In this document: piece after piece, positions 42,260-52,243 of the stretch
How the letters are laid out: each line of letters begins with the position of its first letter
Position numbering within the stretch: position 1 is the first letter of the stretch
NCBI RefSeq assembly: GCF_900199455.1
Contig: NZ_FZQR01000005.1
Coordinates: forward strand, 310,001 to 374,000
DNA from: Mesorhizobium carmichaelinearum
Lineage (GTDB): Bacteria > Pseudomonadota > Alphaproteobacteria > Rhizobiales > Rhizobiaceae
DNA: 64,000 nucleotides
Direction: 5' to 3'
The notes under the pieces: generated by a model
The model's input: only the letters and a program-made list of their open reading frames with translations
Database searches by the model: none
What the model was told of the DNA's origin: nothing
Translations under genes and position numbers: made by a program

Positions 42260-42903
42260 CGCGTAAACTAGGGAGACAAGTCGTGATCGGAAAAGCAGCG
42301 TTATCTTTGGCTTTAATGTCAATCTCGATGGTTCAGGCCTCGAATGCCGGTACGACAACCTACAGTTGCTCGGCGGTCGACAAGGAGGCAAAACTAGGCA
42401 TTGATGCGTCGTCATCGGTCTCTATTTCCGAATCCTCTTCCGACAAGAAGTGTTCTTTTAGCGTCGGCGGCGCATCCATTGATAAAATGGAAGTGCCCGA
42501 GTTTTTTGACGCGGTCAATGAGATATTGTCGGGAAAATTCGATGATCTCTCTATCAGCTCTCCAAACAAAGACAAATTAATGTATGCGCTTGTTAGCCCA
42601 TTTCGCCATGTAGACTCTTCTGCATCGCCTGGTTTTAATAACGTAATATCATTTCGTCTTTCCGATTTTGGAAGCTGCATTTCACAATACCGAAATGGAG
42701 GGCCTAGTTTTGGTGGGTTCAATGAGGACAACGCATTTTGCAAGGTTTTTGATAAAGACAATAAAGTATCGATCGGCGGGGTTGAGGTCGACAGCAACGA
42801 ACCGGTTTTAGGAATCGGTGTACGACTTGATGGGATTTTTTACATGCTTTTTCTGAACTCCCACCTGTTTGACCGGGCCCGTCTCGGACAGCCATTTAGA
42901 TGA
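42256..42903 (+). CDS. Secreted protein of the imported two-gene operon
   Basis: A 215-residue exported protein: a basic start and hydrophobic stretch (VIGKAALSLALMSISMVQAS, cleavage after ASA/NAG region) then a polar, Ser/Asp-rich mature part with several Cys (YSCSAV, KKCSFS, GSCISQ, AFCKVF). ATG 42256 overlaps the hydrolase stop by ATGA, so the pair is translated together. Codon use is AT-rich like its partner. No recognised family. A substrate, regulator or immunity partner of the hydrolase are all conceivable. Confidence 0.65.
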   Translation: MTRKLGRQVVIGKAALSLALMSISMVQASNAGTTTYSCSAVDKEAKLGIDASSSVSISESSSDKKCSFSVGGASIDKMEVPEFFDAVNEILSGKFDDLSISSPNKDKLMYALVSPFRHVDSSASPGFNNVISFRLSDFGSCISQYRNGGPSFGGFNEDNAFCKVFDKDNKVSIGGVEVDSNEPVLGIGVRLDGIFYMLFLNSHLFDRARLGQPFR

Positions 42904-42927
42904 AGATGCCCTGAAAATATAGGCCGG

Positions 42928-43195
<268 letters not shown>

Positions 43196-43196
<1 letters not shown>

Positions 43197-43225
43197 AGGG
43201 CGGCAGTCAAATCGACGCCGCCCTT
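43196..43225 (+). terminator. Terminator-like hairpin after the ABC-F remnant
   Basis: AAGGGCGGC (43196-43204) pairs perfectly with GCCGCCCTT (43217-43225). The tail is short in T. It also lies in front of the convergent gene at 43265. Confidence 0.65.
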
Positions 43226-43264
43226 GGGACCAGCTTGCGTGTGAAAGGGGCGGAATGACCGCCC

Positions 43265-43705
43265 TTACCTTATCGAGATGGCCATGCCGCTGAGATCGGC
43301 GTTGACCTGCAGCCCGACCTGCTTGCCGGTGAGTTCGAGCTGGGCGCCCTTGTCATTGGTCATGACGATCACCTGGGCGCCTTTGCCGAGCGTGCCGCCG
43401 CCGCCTGCCGCACCGTAGACCCCGGTCACATCGCGGGCGCGCCTGATGTGGCGTACGGTGCCGTGGAAATAGGTCTTGGAAACGCCGAAGGCGAGGCCGC
43501 CCGAGACGCCGCCGATCGAGATGGGATAGCTTTTGCCGTGGAAGGTGAACGTGCCTTCGCCGCCGGAGCCGCCGACGAAGAACGCCGCCTTGTAGACGGC
43601 AAAGCGGATCGTGCCGCTGTCGGCATGCGCGGCGCTGGCAAAGCCGATGCCCGCAGTGGCGATGGCGGCTACCGCTACGGACCGAAACCTGGACGAAATC
43701 TTCAT
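43265..43705 (-). CDS. Exported beta-rich protein resembling EipA/DUF1134
   Basis: A 146-residue exported protein with signal peptide (MKISSRFRSVAVAAIATAGI, cleavage after AHA). The mature part VGGSGGEGTFTFHGKSYPIS followed by IGGVSGGLAFGVSKTYFHG and TGVYGAAGGGGTLG resembles the Gly-rich strands of DUF1134/EipA and SYLF-type periplasmic proteins that act in envelope integrity. It is shorter than typical EipA (~190). The family assignment is tentative. It is probably periplasmic. Confidence 0.6.
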   Translation of the reverse strand: MKISSRFRSVAVAAIATAGIGFASAAHADSGTIRFAVYKAAFFVGGSGGEGTFTFHGKSYPISIGGVSGGLAFGVSKTYFHGTVRHIRRARDVTGVYGAAGGGGTLGKGAQVIVMTNDKGAQLELTGKQVGLQVNADLSGMAISIR

Positions 43706-43945
43706 ATTAAGAACTCCTCAAAATCGCTGCTTGCCCGACCGGTCGGGCGCGTCAGCGCTGTGTCAAAGTTACAACTGAACAGTCTCGCCTGTCATTTGGT
43801 TCCAGGCACGCGGCCCGAATCTGGTTGCGGGAAGATCGACATGAAGCAAGGCCTATGGCAAGCGCAGGGGCGGGACATCGCGGATACGTGATTGGCATGG
43901 CGGAGACGCCGGCCAGGTCTGCGGAAACCGGGAAGGGCTTCAGAG

Positions 43946-44308
43946 ATGAGAATTGCGATGCGCATTGCAATGTCCGCATTGGCCGCGACGGTGGCGGGAT
44001 GCGCGACCTCGCCGGTCGACTACGGCGCGTCGCTTTCGCCGCAGGACCCGAAATGGGCGTCGCCGCAATGCCAGCAGGCCCGGGCGGCGGCTGCCGACTA
44101 TGCGGTTCGCGAAAAACAGCACCCGGGCTGGGAATTCGCGGCACTTGGTCCGTATGGGTTAGGGATCATCGCGGCAACCAAGGAGCACGAGCAGAAGCAG
44201 CGAAAACTTTACGCCCGCGACGTGCACCTGCAATGCTCGAGCCTGCCTTTGCCGAAGGAGCTGCAGGGCGATCTGAACCCTGCAAGCGCAAAGGCGAAAT
44301 ATCCGTAG
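43946..44308 (+). CDS. Small putative lipoprotein
   Basis: From ATG 43946 the 120-residue protein begins MRIAMRIAMSALAATVAGCA, with a lipobox-like VAGC so that Cys19 would be lipidated. The mature part is helical with Cys in SPQCQQARA and HLQCSSLPL. GGAAGGG lies upstream. Frames open further upstream (43892) are Arg-rich and doubtful. Known rhizobial small lipoproteins of this kind have no assigned role. Probably attached to the outer or inner membrane on the periplasmic side. Confidence 0.65.
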   Translation: MRIAMRIAMSALAATVAGCATSPVDYGASLSPQDPKWASPQCQQARAAAADYAVREKQHPGWEFAALGPYGLGIIAATKEHEQKQRKLYARDVHLQCSSLPLPKELQGDLNPASAKAKYP

Positions 44309-44358
44309 CCGTCTCGCCTGGGTAAGCGGTCAAGCTGGACGTGCCGAACTTTGGCGTG

Positions 44359-45006
44359 TCAGCTGGCCGATGGGGCGTTGATCGCAAATTGGGCGGCAAA
44401 AGCCCTGGCATAAGCGGGCCGGGCTTCGCCCCGAGCTACATAGGCAGCCAGGTTCTGATATTCGTCCAGAATGCCTGACATGCGTAGTCGCAGCAGCACC
44501 GATACCATCAACAGATCGCCCGCGCTGAATGCACCATCGAGCCATTCTGCGGCGCCCAGATAGGCCGAGAGCTTGTCCAGCACTGCCCGAACACGGTCTT
44601 TCACCAGCGGCAGCCGCTCCTCGCTCCAGGACTTGTCGGCTTCGAATATTCTTGCCGTCGTCAAGTCGAGGATCGGCGGCTCGACGGTGTTCAATGCGGC
44701 AAACATCCAGGTGATCGCACGCGCGCGTGCGTCGCGATCCCTGGGCAGCAGGCCCGCATGCTGCTCGGCAAGATGAAAGACGATCGAGCCGGTCTCGAAC
44801 AGGCACAGAGATCCTTCCTCATAGGTGGGGATCTGGCCGAAGGGATGGATGGCCAGATGGCCAGGCGCCTTCATCCCGGCAAAGGAAACAAGCCGAACCT
44901 CATAGGGCTGCCCGACTTCTTCGAGCGCCCAGCGAACGCGCGTATCGCGCGCCAGTCCCTTGCCGCCATCGGGCGAGCGTTCAAAGGCTGTGATGGTGGG
45001 GATCAT
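44359..45006 (-). CDS. Glutathione S-transferase
   Basis: A 215-residue GST. The N-terminal half has RDTRVRWALEEVGQPYEVRL and GQIPTYEEGSLCLFETGSIV, with cis-Pro IPTY and the E-T/S pair that hold glutathione. The C-terminal half is helical (LGAAEWLDGAFSAGDLLMVS). It begins MIPTITAFERSPDGGKG, where an Arg-rich loop replaces the common Ser/Cys, so its activity type is not certain. It stands alone after a repeat and near a monooxygenase gene. Confidence 0.9.
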   Translation of the reverse strand: MIPTITAFERSPDGGKGLARDTRVRWALEEVGQPYEVRLVSFAGMKAPGHLAIHPFGQIPTYEEGSLCLFETGSIVFHLAEQHAGLLPRDRDARARAITWMFAALNTVEPPILDLTTARIFEADKSWSEERLPLVKDRVRAVLDKLSAYLGAAEWLDGAFSAGDLLMVSVLLRLRMSGILDEYQNLAAYVARGEARPAYARAFAAQFAINAPSAS

Positions 45007-45120
45007 GGGAGGCTCCGGGTGGTTGGTGGGGTGTGCTTTGCATCCAGAGGACGAACGGCAGGCGTGACTTCCGACAAGCTATCTCGTTTTGGCCATGGGG
45101 GTAGGGAGCGGCGCGCCGAA

Positions 45121-45335
45121 GCTGCCGATCTCCCCCCTCGTGGGGGAGATGTCCGGCAGGGCAGAGGGGGGCGCTGTCCCGCCAGCCTGTCTCCAATCAA
45201 TTTGCAGTGCCCTCACGCCTATTCGTCGGGTGGCCAAGTGCGGACGGAATGCTCGGCAAAGAAAGGTTGGCATTCCTTGGCGCCCCCCTCTGGCCTGCCG
45301 GCCATCTCCCCCGCGAGGGGGGAGATCACAGCGTC
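45121..45335. repeat. Composite inverted palindromic repeat
   Basis: Left arm at 45121-45173 and right arm at 45281-45335, inverted. The inner ends GCTGTCCCGCC and GGCATTCCTTGG match those of the copy at 12.9 kb. The right arm touches the stop of the monooxygenase gene. Confidence 0.75.
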
Positions 45336-46867
45336 GCCGCCTCGCCAAACCACCGCGACGCAGCCCGGGCAGCTTCCTCAAGATCAGGCTCGCCATCAGC
45401 AGCCCAGGTGACGAAGCCATCCGGGCGCACGAGCACGGCGCTGAGGCCCAGCCGCTCCCTGGCGTCGCCGGCGACATAGCTGATCCGCTCGTTCCAGCGG
45501 CTTGCCAGCGCTTGCAGGGCAGGGTGGGCATCGAAGTCCAGGAGCAGGCCTTGCCCGTTCCTCAGGCGTTCGCCGAGCCTCACCCCGTCGGCCAATTCGA
45601 AATCGGGGGCGCTGCGGCCGACCAGTGGGTGGCTGCCGCCGAGATCGTGGCGCAGCGAAACGCCCCAGACGCGCTCGGCGAAATAGGTCGCGCCGTCGCC
45701 TGTGGTGATGAGATCGCGGATGATGGCTTCGAGCGCGCGCGAACTGCGGCTTGGCCGCATCAGCGCGACCTGGGCGCGCGACCAGTCGAGGATTTGCGCG
45801 CCCACCGGATGCCGTTCATCGAAATAGCTGTCTAGCAGGCCGGCTGGCGCGTCGCCTCGGATAGTGGCGGCAAGCTTCCAGCCGAGGTTCATCGCATCGC
45901 CAATCCCGAGGTTGAGCCCCTGGCCGCCCAGTGGCGAATGGATGTGCGCGGCATCGCCGGCAAGCAGCACCCGCTTGTTGCGGTAGGTGCTCGCCTGGTA
46001 GGCGCGATCGGTCCAGGTCGTGGCGAGGCGCAGCGCCGTCAGGGTGACGTCGGTGCCGGACACGCGGCGGAACACCGCCTGCACATGCTCCAGCGTGATC
46101 GGCTCTGTCCGGTGGAAAGCGGCGCCGTCGAACTCGACCATCGCGATGGTGCCGGGCCGGGAGTAGGTATACATGCCCGTCGGCGTGTAGTGGCGGCCGG
46201 GGCTCAGCGTGTCGGGATCGGCCAACTCGACTTCGACGGAATAGCCGGTGAACTCGGCATCGGTGCCGGTGAAGGCAAAGCCGCCAAGCTTGCGAACCGT
46301 GCTGCGGCCGCCATCGCAACCGACGAGCCAGCGTGCGTGAAAAGTCTCGCCACCGGCGCGGATGGTCACGCCTTCGTCCGACTGGTCGAAGCCGTCGACG
46401 GCGAGGCCACGCCTGATCTCGACACCCATCGCGGTCGCGCGGGTGGCGAGCATGGTTTCCAACTGCTCCATCTCGACCGCCATGCTGGTGCCCGCCGGGC
46501 CCGGCAGGCGATAGGGCCATTGCGAGCTGTCGACGGCGTCCAGGTAGAACTGGATGCCGGCGAAATGGCCGCCCGGGCGGCGCGGCTGCTGCATCCAGTG
46601 CGCGGCGGCCAATGTATTGGCGCCCGAGCCATCCTTCGCGGGCGGCGGTGCAATGGCGTCCAGCAGGCCGCGCCGGTGGAAGGCTTCGATGGTGGGTGCC
46701 GAGAGGCCGCGCATGCCGAAGGGCAGCCGCTTCAGCGGCGAGTTGGGGCTCTGGGCCTGCTCCAGCACCAGCACGGAGAGGCGTGCCAGACGCAGCTCGC
46801 AGGCGAGAAACAGGCCGACAGGACCGGCACCGGCAATTACGACATCATAGGGGATCGGGTTGTGCAT
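45326..46867 (-). CDS. FAD-dependent monooxygenase (aromatic hydroxylase type)
   Basis: A 513-residue class A flavoprotein hydroxylase. It starts VVIAGAGPVGLFLACELRLA (FAD, GxGxxG), has DG-type motif VGCDGGRSTVRKLGG and the second FAD motif RVLLAGDAAHIHSPLGGQGL. The C-terminal ~110 residues form the thioredoxin-like domain usual in PheA/RdmE-type enzymes. It would hydroxylate an aromatic ring or a polyketide/antibiotic with NAD(P)H and O2. AAGGAG precedes the ATG. Substrate cannot be assigned; rifampicin-type inactivating enzymes belong to the same group. Confidence 0.9.
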   Translation of the reverse strand: MHNPIPYDVVIAGAGPVGLFLACELRLARLSVLVLEQAQSPNSPLKRLPFGMRGLSAPTIEAFHRRGLLDAIAPPPAKDGSGANTLAAAHWMQQPRRPGGHFAGIQFYLDAVDSSQWPYRLPGPAGTSMAVEMEQLETMLATRATAMGVEIRRGLAVDGFDQSDEGVTIRAGGETFHARWLVGCDGGRSTVRKLGGFAFTGTDAEFTGYSVEVELADPDTLSPGRHYTPTGMYTYSRPGTIAMVEFDGAAFHRTEPITLEHVQAVFRRVSGTDVTLTALRLATTWTDRAYQASTYRNKRVLLAGDAAHIHSPLGGQGLNLGIGDAMNLGWKLAATIRGDAPAGLLDSYFDERHPVGAQILDWSRAQVALMRPSRSSRALEAIIRDLITTGDGATYFAERVWGVSLRHDLGGSHPLVGRSAPDFELADGVRLGERLRNGQGLLLDFDAHPALQALASRWNERISYVAGDARERLGLSAVLVRPDGFVTWAADGEPDLEEAARAASRWFGEAATL

Positions 46868-47132
46868 GAACTACTCCTTGGTCGATGTGTTCGACCGGAG
46901 CGTTCCTCGAGTTGAGAGCCACACGGACGAACGATTGGGCGCTCAAACAGCGTCCGATGTTCGTCGTGGGGATCTCGTGCACGAAGCCAAAGACCAGAGC
47001 TCTCGTTACCGAGAGGAGTTGGGCTTACCAAACCAACTCTGCCTTTTCCGACAGCGGCTATATAGCGATGCGGCGATTGGTCTGCAACAGGCATGGCAGT
47101 GGCAAAGGGCAACGCTATCGACTAGGGGCCAA
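46868..47132. other. Intergenic region between convergent-side genes, no gene found
   Basis: 265 nt between the minus monooxygenase start and the 3' end of the GGDEF/EAL gene. The Shine-Dalgarno AAGGAG of the monooxygenase gene lies just right of 46867. No reading frame here has plausible coding character. Confidence 0.4.
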
Positions 47133-49820
47133 CTACCCCGCGGCCAGCCATTTGCGCGACTGGGCGAAGGCCTTGAAGGCCTTGGCCTCCATGGGCCGGC
47201 CAAAAAGGTAACCTTGCAAGATATCGCAGCCAAGTTCCTTGAGGATACGCGCGTGCTCCATCGTCTCGACGCCCTCGGCGACCACTTCGATGCCGAGCGA
47301 TTTGCCGATCTCGATGATCGACGCCACAAGGTGCCGTTGCGCCATTGAACCGGTAATGGGTGTGATCAGTTGGCGGTCGATCTTGAGGCGACGCGGCCGC
47401 AGCTTGAGCAGCGAGACGATCGAGGCGTGGCCGGTGCCGAAATCATCGATCTCGATGTCTATGCCGAGCTCCTTGATGTGGTCGATATTCCAGGTGACCA
47501 GATCGTCGTTTTCATCGAGGAAGATGGACTCCACCAGCTCGAACGACACGGTTCCCGCCTTGATGGCGAGCTTGCGCAGGCCCTCGATCAGGTCCTTGTC
47601 CTCCAGCCGCCTGGCAGAGACGTTGACCGACACGCGCGGGATGTTGAGATGACTGCGCGACCAGCGCTCGAAATTCTCCAGCGCGTGTTTGAGGACGATG
47701 CGGTCGATCAGCGCCACGACGTTGAGTTCTTCGGCCACCTTGAGGTAGGCGTCGGGGGCCAGGATGCCCCTTCGCGGATGCCTCCAGCGCGACAACGCCT
47801 CGACGCCGACGATTTCAAGCGTGCTCGCGTCGAACTGCGGCTGATAGTAGGCGACGAATTCGTGCCGCTCCAGCCCGCCGAGAATCTCGTCGGCGATCTG
47901 CTTGGTCCGCACGATCTCGTCCTGCAATTCCTCGTTGAAGAATTCGTGGCGGTTGCGGCCACGGCTCTTCGCCCGGTAAAGCGCGAGATCGGCGTTGACC
48001 AGCAACTGCTTCGCGTCAACGCCGGTGTTGGCGGCAATGCCGATGCTGACCCCGAAACGGCATGGATGGCCGCGATAATCGACCGGCTGGCGCATCTCCT
48101 CGATGATGCGGCCGGCAAGCGCCGAGAGCTGGTCGTCGTCAAGCCCACGGCTCACCACGACGAACTCGTCGCCGCCGATGCGCGCAACGAAATCGTCACG
48201 GCCCGCATTGGCCTTGATAACCTTGGAGGCATGCATCAGCATGGCATCGCCCGCGGCGTGGCCGAGCGTGTCGTTGATCTGCTTGAAGCGGTCGAGATCC
48301 AGGTGCAGCAGTGCCGTGCGCCGGTCCGGTTCGCCGTTTTCGGCCAGCAGCTCGTCGAGATAGCGGCGGTTGGGAAGGCCGGTCAGCGAATCGTGCAGCG
48401 CCGCATACTCGATATGTGCCTTGGCGAGATTGAGTTCGGCGTTCTTCGATTCCGTCAACTGGCGCTCGCGAATGAGGTTTTCGTTGAGCAGCACGTCGCT
48501 GCTCACGTCCCATTCGGCGCCGATCAACTTGGGTGTGCCGCCGATGTCCTGGAAGTAGGTTGCGCGCGTGCGCACATGGCGGACGGTGCCGTCAGGGCGA
48601 AGGAGCCGGTATTGTGAGGAGTAGGGGCCTTTTCTGGCCGAGGCCGAATCAAAGTCCTGCCTTGCCCGCCCGAGATCTTCAGGATGAATCGCCTGCGCCC
48701 AGTCATCATAGCCGCGCGGCTTGCCGTCGGCTGACTTGCCGTAGATCTCGTTGACGCGGTCATCCCACACCATTTCGTTGGTGGTGAGGTCGTGTTCCCA
48801 GACGCCGATACCGGAGGCTTCAAGCGCCAGCTCCAGGCGCCCGGACAGGCGCCTCAGCTCGGCGTAGTTTTTCTGCCTTTCTCCGAATAGCCGACCGGCC
48901 ACCATGATCGGCAGCACCACCAGCGCTCCGGCGAGCAACATGAGCGACCGCAAGGTCCACTCGTTCTTCGGAGCCGCCGGCCAGCCGCCCTTGGGAATGG
49001 CCGAAATCTGCCAGGAGCCCGATGGTAGCAGCACATCGGCCGATACGGGATTTCCGGCGATGACCTGGTCGCCGCCGAAAAAGCGTTCGCCGCCGCCGCC
49101 CAGCGCATCCTTGCCTGTGAGCGCGACATCGATGTCGAGATCCGGGTCGGTCAGCCCGCTCGCCGCGTAGAGCCGGTCGACATCGACAACCGCCGAGACG
49201 ATGCCCCAGAAGCGGTCGCCGCCGCCCGCGGTGGGAACATAAACCGGAATGCGGCCGATGAAGCCGCGCCCGCCCTGGGCAAGGTCGACCGGGCCGGCAA
49301 ACACCAGCACCCGCTGGTCGCGCGCCCGGAGCGCTGCCGTTCGCTGCGCTTCGTTCTTGCGGTAATCGAGCCCGATCGCCTTCTCGTTGCCCTGCATCGG
49401 ATACATCAACGAGATGACGAGGTCGGGCGCGCCGGCAATGTTGCGCAATTGCGATTTCTGTTCGAACAGATTGCGGGCAAGCGAGGCAAATCTTTGCTGG
49501 CCCATATAGGGTTCGGTATCGATGGCCGAAACCAACCCCTGAACAAGCTGAAGATTGCCGGCTACGTTGCCTTCGAGTTTGGCGCGAATGATGTTGACCT
49601 TGGCCAGTACGTCGGCGCGCGCCAGTTGATCAGAGACCCTTCTGTTCTGCTGGTCGGCAACGACGGAGCAGACGAGCAGCACGACGAAAGCAATCGCCGC
49701 CGGCAAGTTGGCGGAAGAAAAAATGGCCCGGCTCGCGCGGCCAAGACTGAATCTTGTTGTGGTCAATTCGACCCGGATACCATTCCTGAACAATAGCTCA
49801 TCGATCCAGCCTAGTAGCAA
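47133..49820 (-). CDS. CHASE-PAS-GGDEF-EAL c-di-GMP signalling protein
   Basis: An 895-residue membrane sensor. Helix 1 (~38-56) and helix 2 (~290-310) flank a periplasmic CHASE-like domain. A PAS domain (~330-450) and the catalytic pair follow: GGDEF motif intact (ARIGGDEFVVVSRG), and EAL motif intact (VGVEALSRWRHPRR, with FELVESIFLDE and DDFGTGHASI later). It may both make and break cyclic di-GMP. Start is ATG 49820; a Met-rich alternative is not needed. Signal and direction of net activity are unknown. Confidence 0.92.
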   Translation of the reverse strand: MLLGWIDELLFRNGIRVELTTTRFSLGRASRAIFSSANLPAAIAFVVLLVCSVVADQQNRRVSDQLARADVLAKVNIIRAKLEGNVAGNLQLVQGLVSAIDTEPYMGQQRFASLARNLFEQKSQLRNIAGAPDLVISLMYPMQGNEKAIGLDYRKNEAQRTAALRARDQRVLVFAGPVDLAQGGRGFIGRIPVYVPTAGGGDRFWGIVSAVVDVDRLYAASGLTDPDLDIDVALTGKDALGGGGERFFGGDQVIAGNPVSADVLLPSGSWQISAIPKGGWPAAPKNEWTLRSLMLLAGALVVLPIMVAGRLFGERQKNYAELRRLSGRLELALEASGIGVWEHDLTTNEMVWDDRVNEIYGKSADGKPRGYDDWAQAIHPEDLGRARQDFDSASARKGPYSSQYRLLRPDGTVRHVRTRATYFQDIGGTPKLIGAEWDVSSDVLLNENLIRERQLTESKNAELNLAKAHIEYAALHDSLTGLPNRRYLDELLAENGEPDRRTALLHLDLDRFKQINDTLGHAAGDAMLMHASKVIKANAGRDDFVARIGGDEFVVVSRGLDDDQLSALAGRIIEEMRQPVDYRGHPCRFGVSIGIAANTGVDAKQLLVNADLALYRAKSRGRNRHEFFNEELQDEIVRTKQIADEILGGLERHEFVAYYQPQFDASTLEIVGVEALSRWRHPRRGILAPDAYLKVAEELNVVALIDRIVLKHALENFERWSRSHLNIPRVSVNVSARRLEDKDLIEGLRKLAIKAGTVSFELVESIFLDENDDLVTWNIDHIKELGIDIEIDDFGTGHASIVSLLKLRPRRLKIDRQLITPITGSMAQRHLVASIIEIGKSLGIEVVAEGVETMEHARILKELGCDILQGYLFGRPMEAKAFKAFAQSRKWLAAG

Positions 49821-50045
49821 ACGCTTAAATTTACCCTTCCAGGCTGGCAGGAAGTTTCAGCATTAGCTTATGCGGGGCATTTCAACTTGCCGAGCGGAGT
49901 AGTGCTTAAACGACCGGCGTCGCCGGCGCTTTAGGTGACCGCGCGCCATCGTGCCAACATCCGGCGGCTGCTGGCCGGGACGGAGCCGCGCCTGGGGCAA
50001 AGCAGCCCGGAATAGAAAGCGGTACCGCAGATCCAGATCGTCGGT

Positions 50046-50465
50046 TCACACAAACACGATCGGGTTTTTCTCGCGCCGTGCGATGCCGATCAATTCCGCT
50101 AGTCCATCCGCAAATTCCCGAACCCATGCGTCGGTGCTGGGTTCGATGAGCTTCAAGTCGCGTTCGAGTTCGCCGAAGCTCGGTTCCTCGATGGCGTCTC
50201 CGGTATGGCTGCCGGAATAGAGGACAATCCGTTCCAAGGCCGACCCTTCGCCGAGATGGCCGGCAATCAGCTCCCGAAGCGCGGCGATGTGGGCGATGTT
50301 TCCGACACGCCAGTCGCGCGCCATGACATCGTCCCAGGTGAGATTCACGCCCTCGGGATGGATCACCTCGCATTCGCCCGTTGTCGGTTCGCGCTGAAAG
50401 CGATAGCCGGGGAATTCCCGCTCCAGGGTCGAAGCACTTTTGAAAACTGCCACATCGAGACCCAT
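50046..50465 (-). CDS. Conserved-looking hypothetical protein
   Basis: A 139-residue soluble acidic protein from ATG 50465 (MGLDVAVFKSASTLEREFPG), which follows CGGAGG at 6 nt; the frame is open to 50492. It has alternating helices (IAALRELIAGHLGEGSALE, AWVREFADGLAELIGIARRE) and no membrane part. I do not recognise the family. It lies between the GGDEF/EAL gene and the winged-helix regulator, both also on the minus strand. Confidence 0.65.
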   Translation of the reverse strand: MGLDVAVFKSASTLEREFPGYRFQREPTTGECEVIHPEGVNLTWDDVMARDWRVGNIAHIAALRELIAGHLGEGSALERIVLYSGSHTGDAIEEPSFGELERDLKLIEPSTDAWVREFADGLAELIGIARREKNPIVFV

Positions 50466-50506
50466 GCCGATCCTCCGGATACCCCAAGCCACATGAGCGT
50501 GCAGCG

Positions 50507-52057
50507 TTACGCCGGCAATCCCGCCATCCGCATCGCGTCGGTGACGTCGCCAATAATCTCAGGCGCCAGCCCCACCGCCGCAGACCACCGGCCAATGCTG
50601 AAATGCGGGTCGAGCGCCAACATCCGAGCGGCCGAAGCCTTGGCCTCGTCGAGCCGGCCGAGCCTGGCCAGCGGAGCGGCCAGCCATCCGTGCAGGATGC
50701 TGAAGCCGGGGTTCATCTCCACCGCCCGCCGGCCGGCAGCTATGGCCTGCTCGTGCCGGCCGGCGAGAAAATTGCCGAAGCCGATCATGCCTTGCGGCAC
50801 GCAGTTCATGGCGTCCAGCGGGTTCAGCCGCAACGCCTGCTCGCCCCAGTCGATGGCGCGGGTCGCGTCGCCGCCATAGGCCACCGGCACGCAGCCGAAC
50901 GTATAGACGAAGGCGCAGGAGGCGCTGAGCGCCAGCGCTTGCGAAAACGCTTCGTCGGCCAGCCTGCGGTCATGCTCGACCAGGCCGATGGTGAAGCCGG
51001 CCAGCGCCAGCGCCATGGCGTCGCCCGAGCCGTGCTCGATCGCCGCATGGGCATGGCGGGACGCCTTCTCGCGGTGCTCCGCCAGCATGCCGCCGCGGAT
51101 GAAAAGGGTTTGATGCGCCCAGGCGGCAAAGCCGTGGACGAGTGCATAGCTCGGTTCGATGGCCAGCGCCTGGTCGAGCAGCGGCAGGCCCTTGGCGGCG
51201 CCCTGCGGCATGAAGGTGTAGACGTCGGGCAGCGCGCGCAGGAAAAGATCGTAGGCGTCGAGACTGTCGGGCCGCTTGCGCTTGACGCGCTCGATCTCGG
51301 CCCGGCGCAGATTGGGCTCTATGGCCGCGACGACACTGATGGTGATCTCGTCCTGCAGCGCGAACACGTCGGTCAGCTCGCGGTCGTAGCGTTCGGCCCA
51401 AAGGTGGCTGCCGTCCTCGGCGTCGATCAACTGGCCGGTGATGCGCACACGGCTGCCAACCTTGCGCACGCTGCCTTCCAGCACATAGCGCACCCCGAGT
51501 TCGCGCCCGACCTGCTTCACATCCACCGCGCGGCCCTTGTAGGTGAAGGAGGAATTGCGCGCGATCACGAACAGCCAGCTGATGCGCGACAAGCCGGTGA
51601 TGATGTCCTCGACCATGCCGTCGGCGAAATAGTCCTGATCCGCATCGCCGCTCAGGTTCACGAAGGGCAGCACGGCGATGGAGGGGCGGGCGGGAATACC
51701 GAGGCCGGGCTTCGCCTGCTCGACCGTTGCGATCGCCTCGGCGCCGGCCTCCTCGCGCACCGTGCCGACGAAGCGAAAGCCCCCGCGCGGGAAGGTGCGG
51801 ACGAGGCGCTGCTGCTCGCCATTGTCCTGCAGGGCGCTGCGTGCGGCGTTGACGCGGCTGGCGAGCGTGGCGTCCGAGACGATGCGTCCCTGCCAGACCG
51901 CATCGACCAGATCGTCCTTGCTGACCACCCGTTCGCGGTTGCGGATCAGATATTGCAGGAGGTCGAACACCTGCGGCTCGACGGAAATCAGGTCATTGCC
52001 GCGACGCAGTTCGCGCCGGTCGCCGTCCAGGGCGAAATCCTCGAAAAGATACGGCAA
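50507..52057 (-). CDS. Winged-helix / TolB-like / TPR regulator
   Basis: A 516-residue protein. Residues 1-100 are an OmpR/CadC-type winged helix (DALVDAVWQGRI-like KDDLVDAVWQGRIVSDATLA). Residues ~120-260 (PSIAVLPFVNLSGDADQDYF, LQDEITISVVAAIE) are a TolB-amino-terminal-like domain found in such regulators. The rest is TPR-like (AEHREKASRHAHAAIEHGSG). No membrane helix is seen. Homologues are often called adenylate cyclase by error. It is divergent from the alpha/beta hydrolase gene at 52244, which it may control. Confidence 0.85.
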   Translation of the reverse strand: MPYLFEDFALDGDRRELRRGNDLISVEPQVFDLLQYLIRNRERVVSKDDLVDAVWQGRIVSDATLASRVNAARSALQDNGEQQRLVRTFPRGGFRFVGTVREEAGAEAIATVEQAKPGLGIPARPSIAVLPFVNLSGDADQDYFADGMVEDIITGLSRISWLFVIARNSSFTYKGRAVDVKQVGRELGVRYVLEGSVRKVGSRVRITGQLIDAEDGSHLWAERYDRELTDVFALQDEITISVVAAIEPNLRRAEIERVKRKRPDSLDAYDLFLRALPDVYTFMPQGAAKGLPLLDQALAIEPSYALVHGFAAWAHQTLFIRGGMLAEHREKASRHAHAAIEHGSGDAMALALAGFTIGLVEHDRRLADEAFSQALALSASCAFVYTFGCVPVAYGGDATRAIDWGEQALRLNPLDAMNCVPQGMIGFGNFLAGRHEQAIAAGRRAVEMNPGFSILHGWLAAPLARLGRLDEAKASAARMLALDPHFSIGRWSAAVGLAPEIIGDVTDAMRMAGLPA

Positions 52058-52243
52058 ATTGCTGGCTCCAGGCCCGTGGAAGATTGCGACTCCAGCACCT
52101 TAGCCGTGTCGAGGCCGCAAAATCAAAGCCATCTCAAGGGAAAATCAAGCGGTCCTGAAGGGCGCCTCAAAGCGAGCGCGGCGGCCCTGCGGCATAGTCC
52201 TCCTGCAACCAACGCAAACAACACTTTGAAAAGGAGAACTCAA

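Noticed and set aside
46885..47211. 108-codon plus-strand frame between the monooxygenase and GGDEF/EAL genes
   Set aside because: No domain, atypical codon use and overlap with the 3' end of the GGDEF/EAL gene on the other strand.
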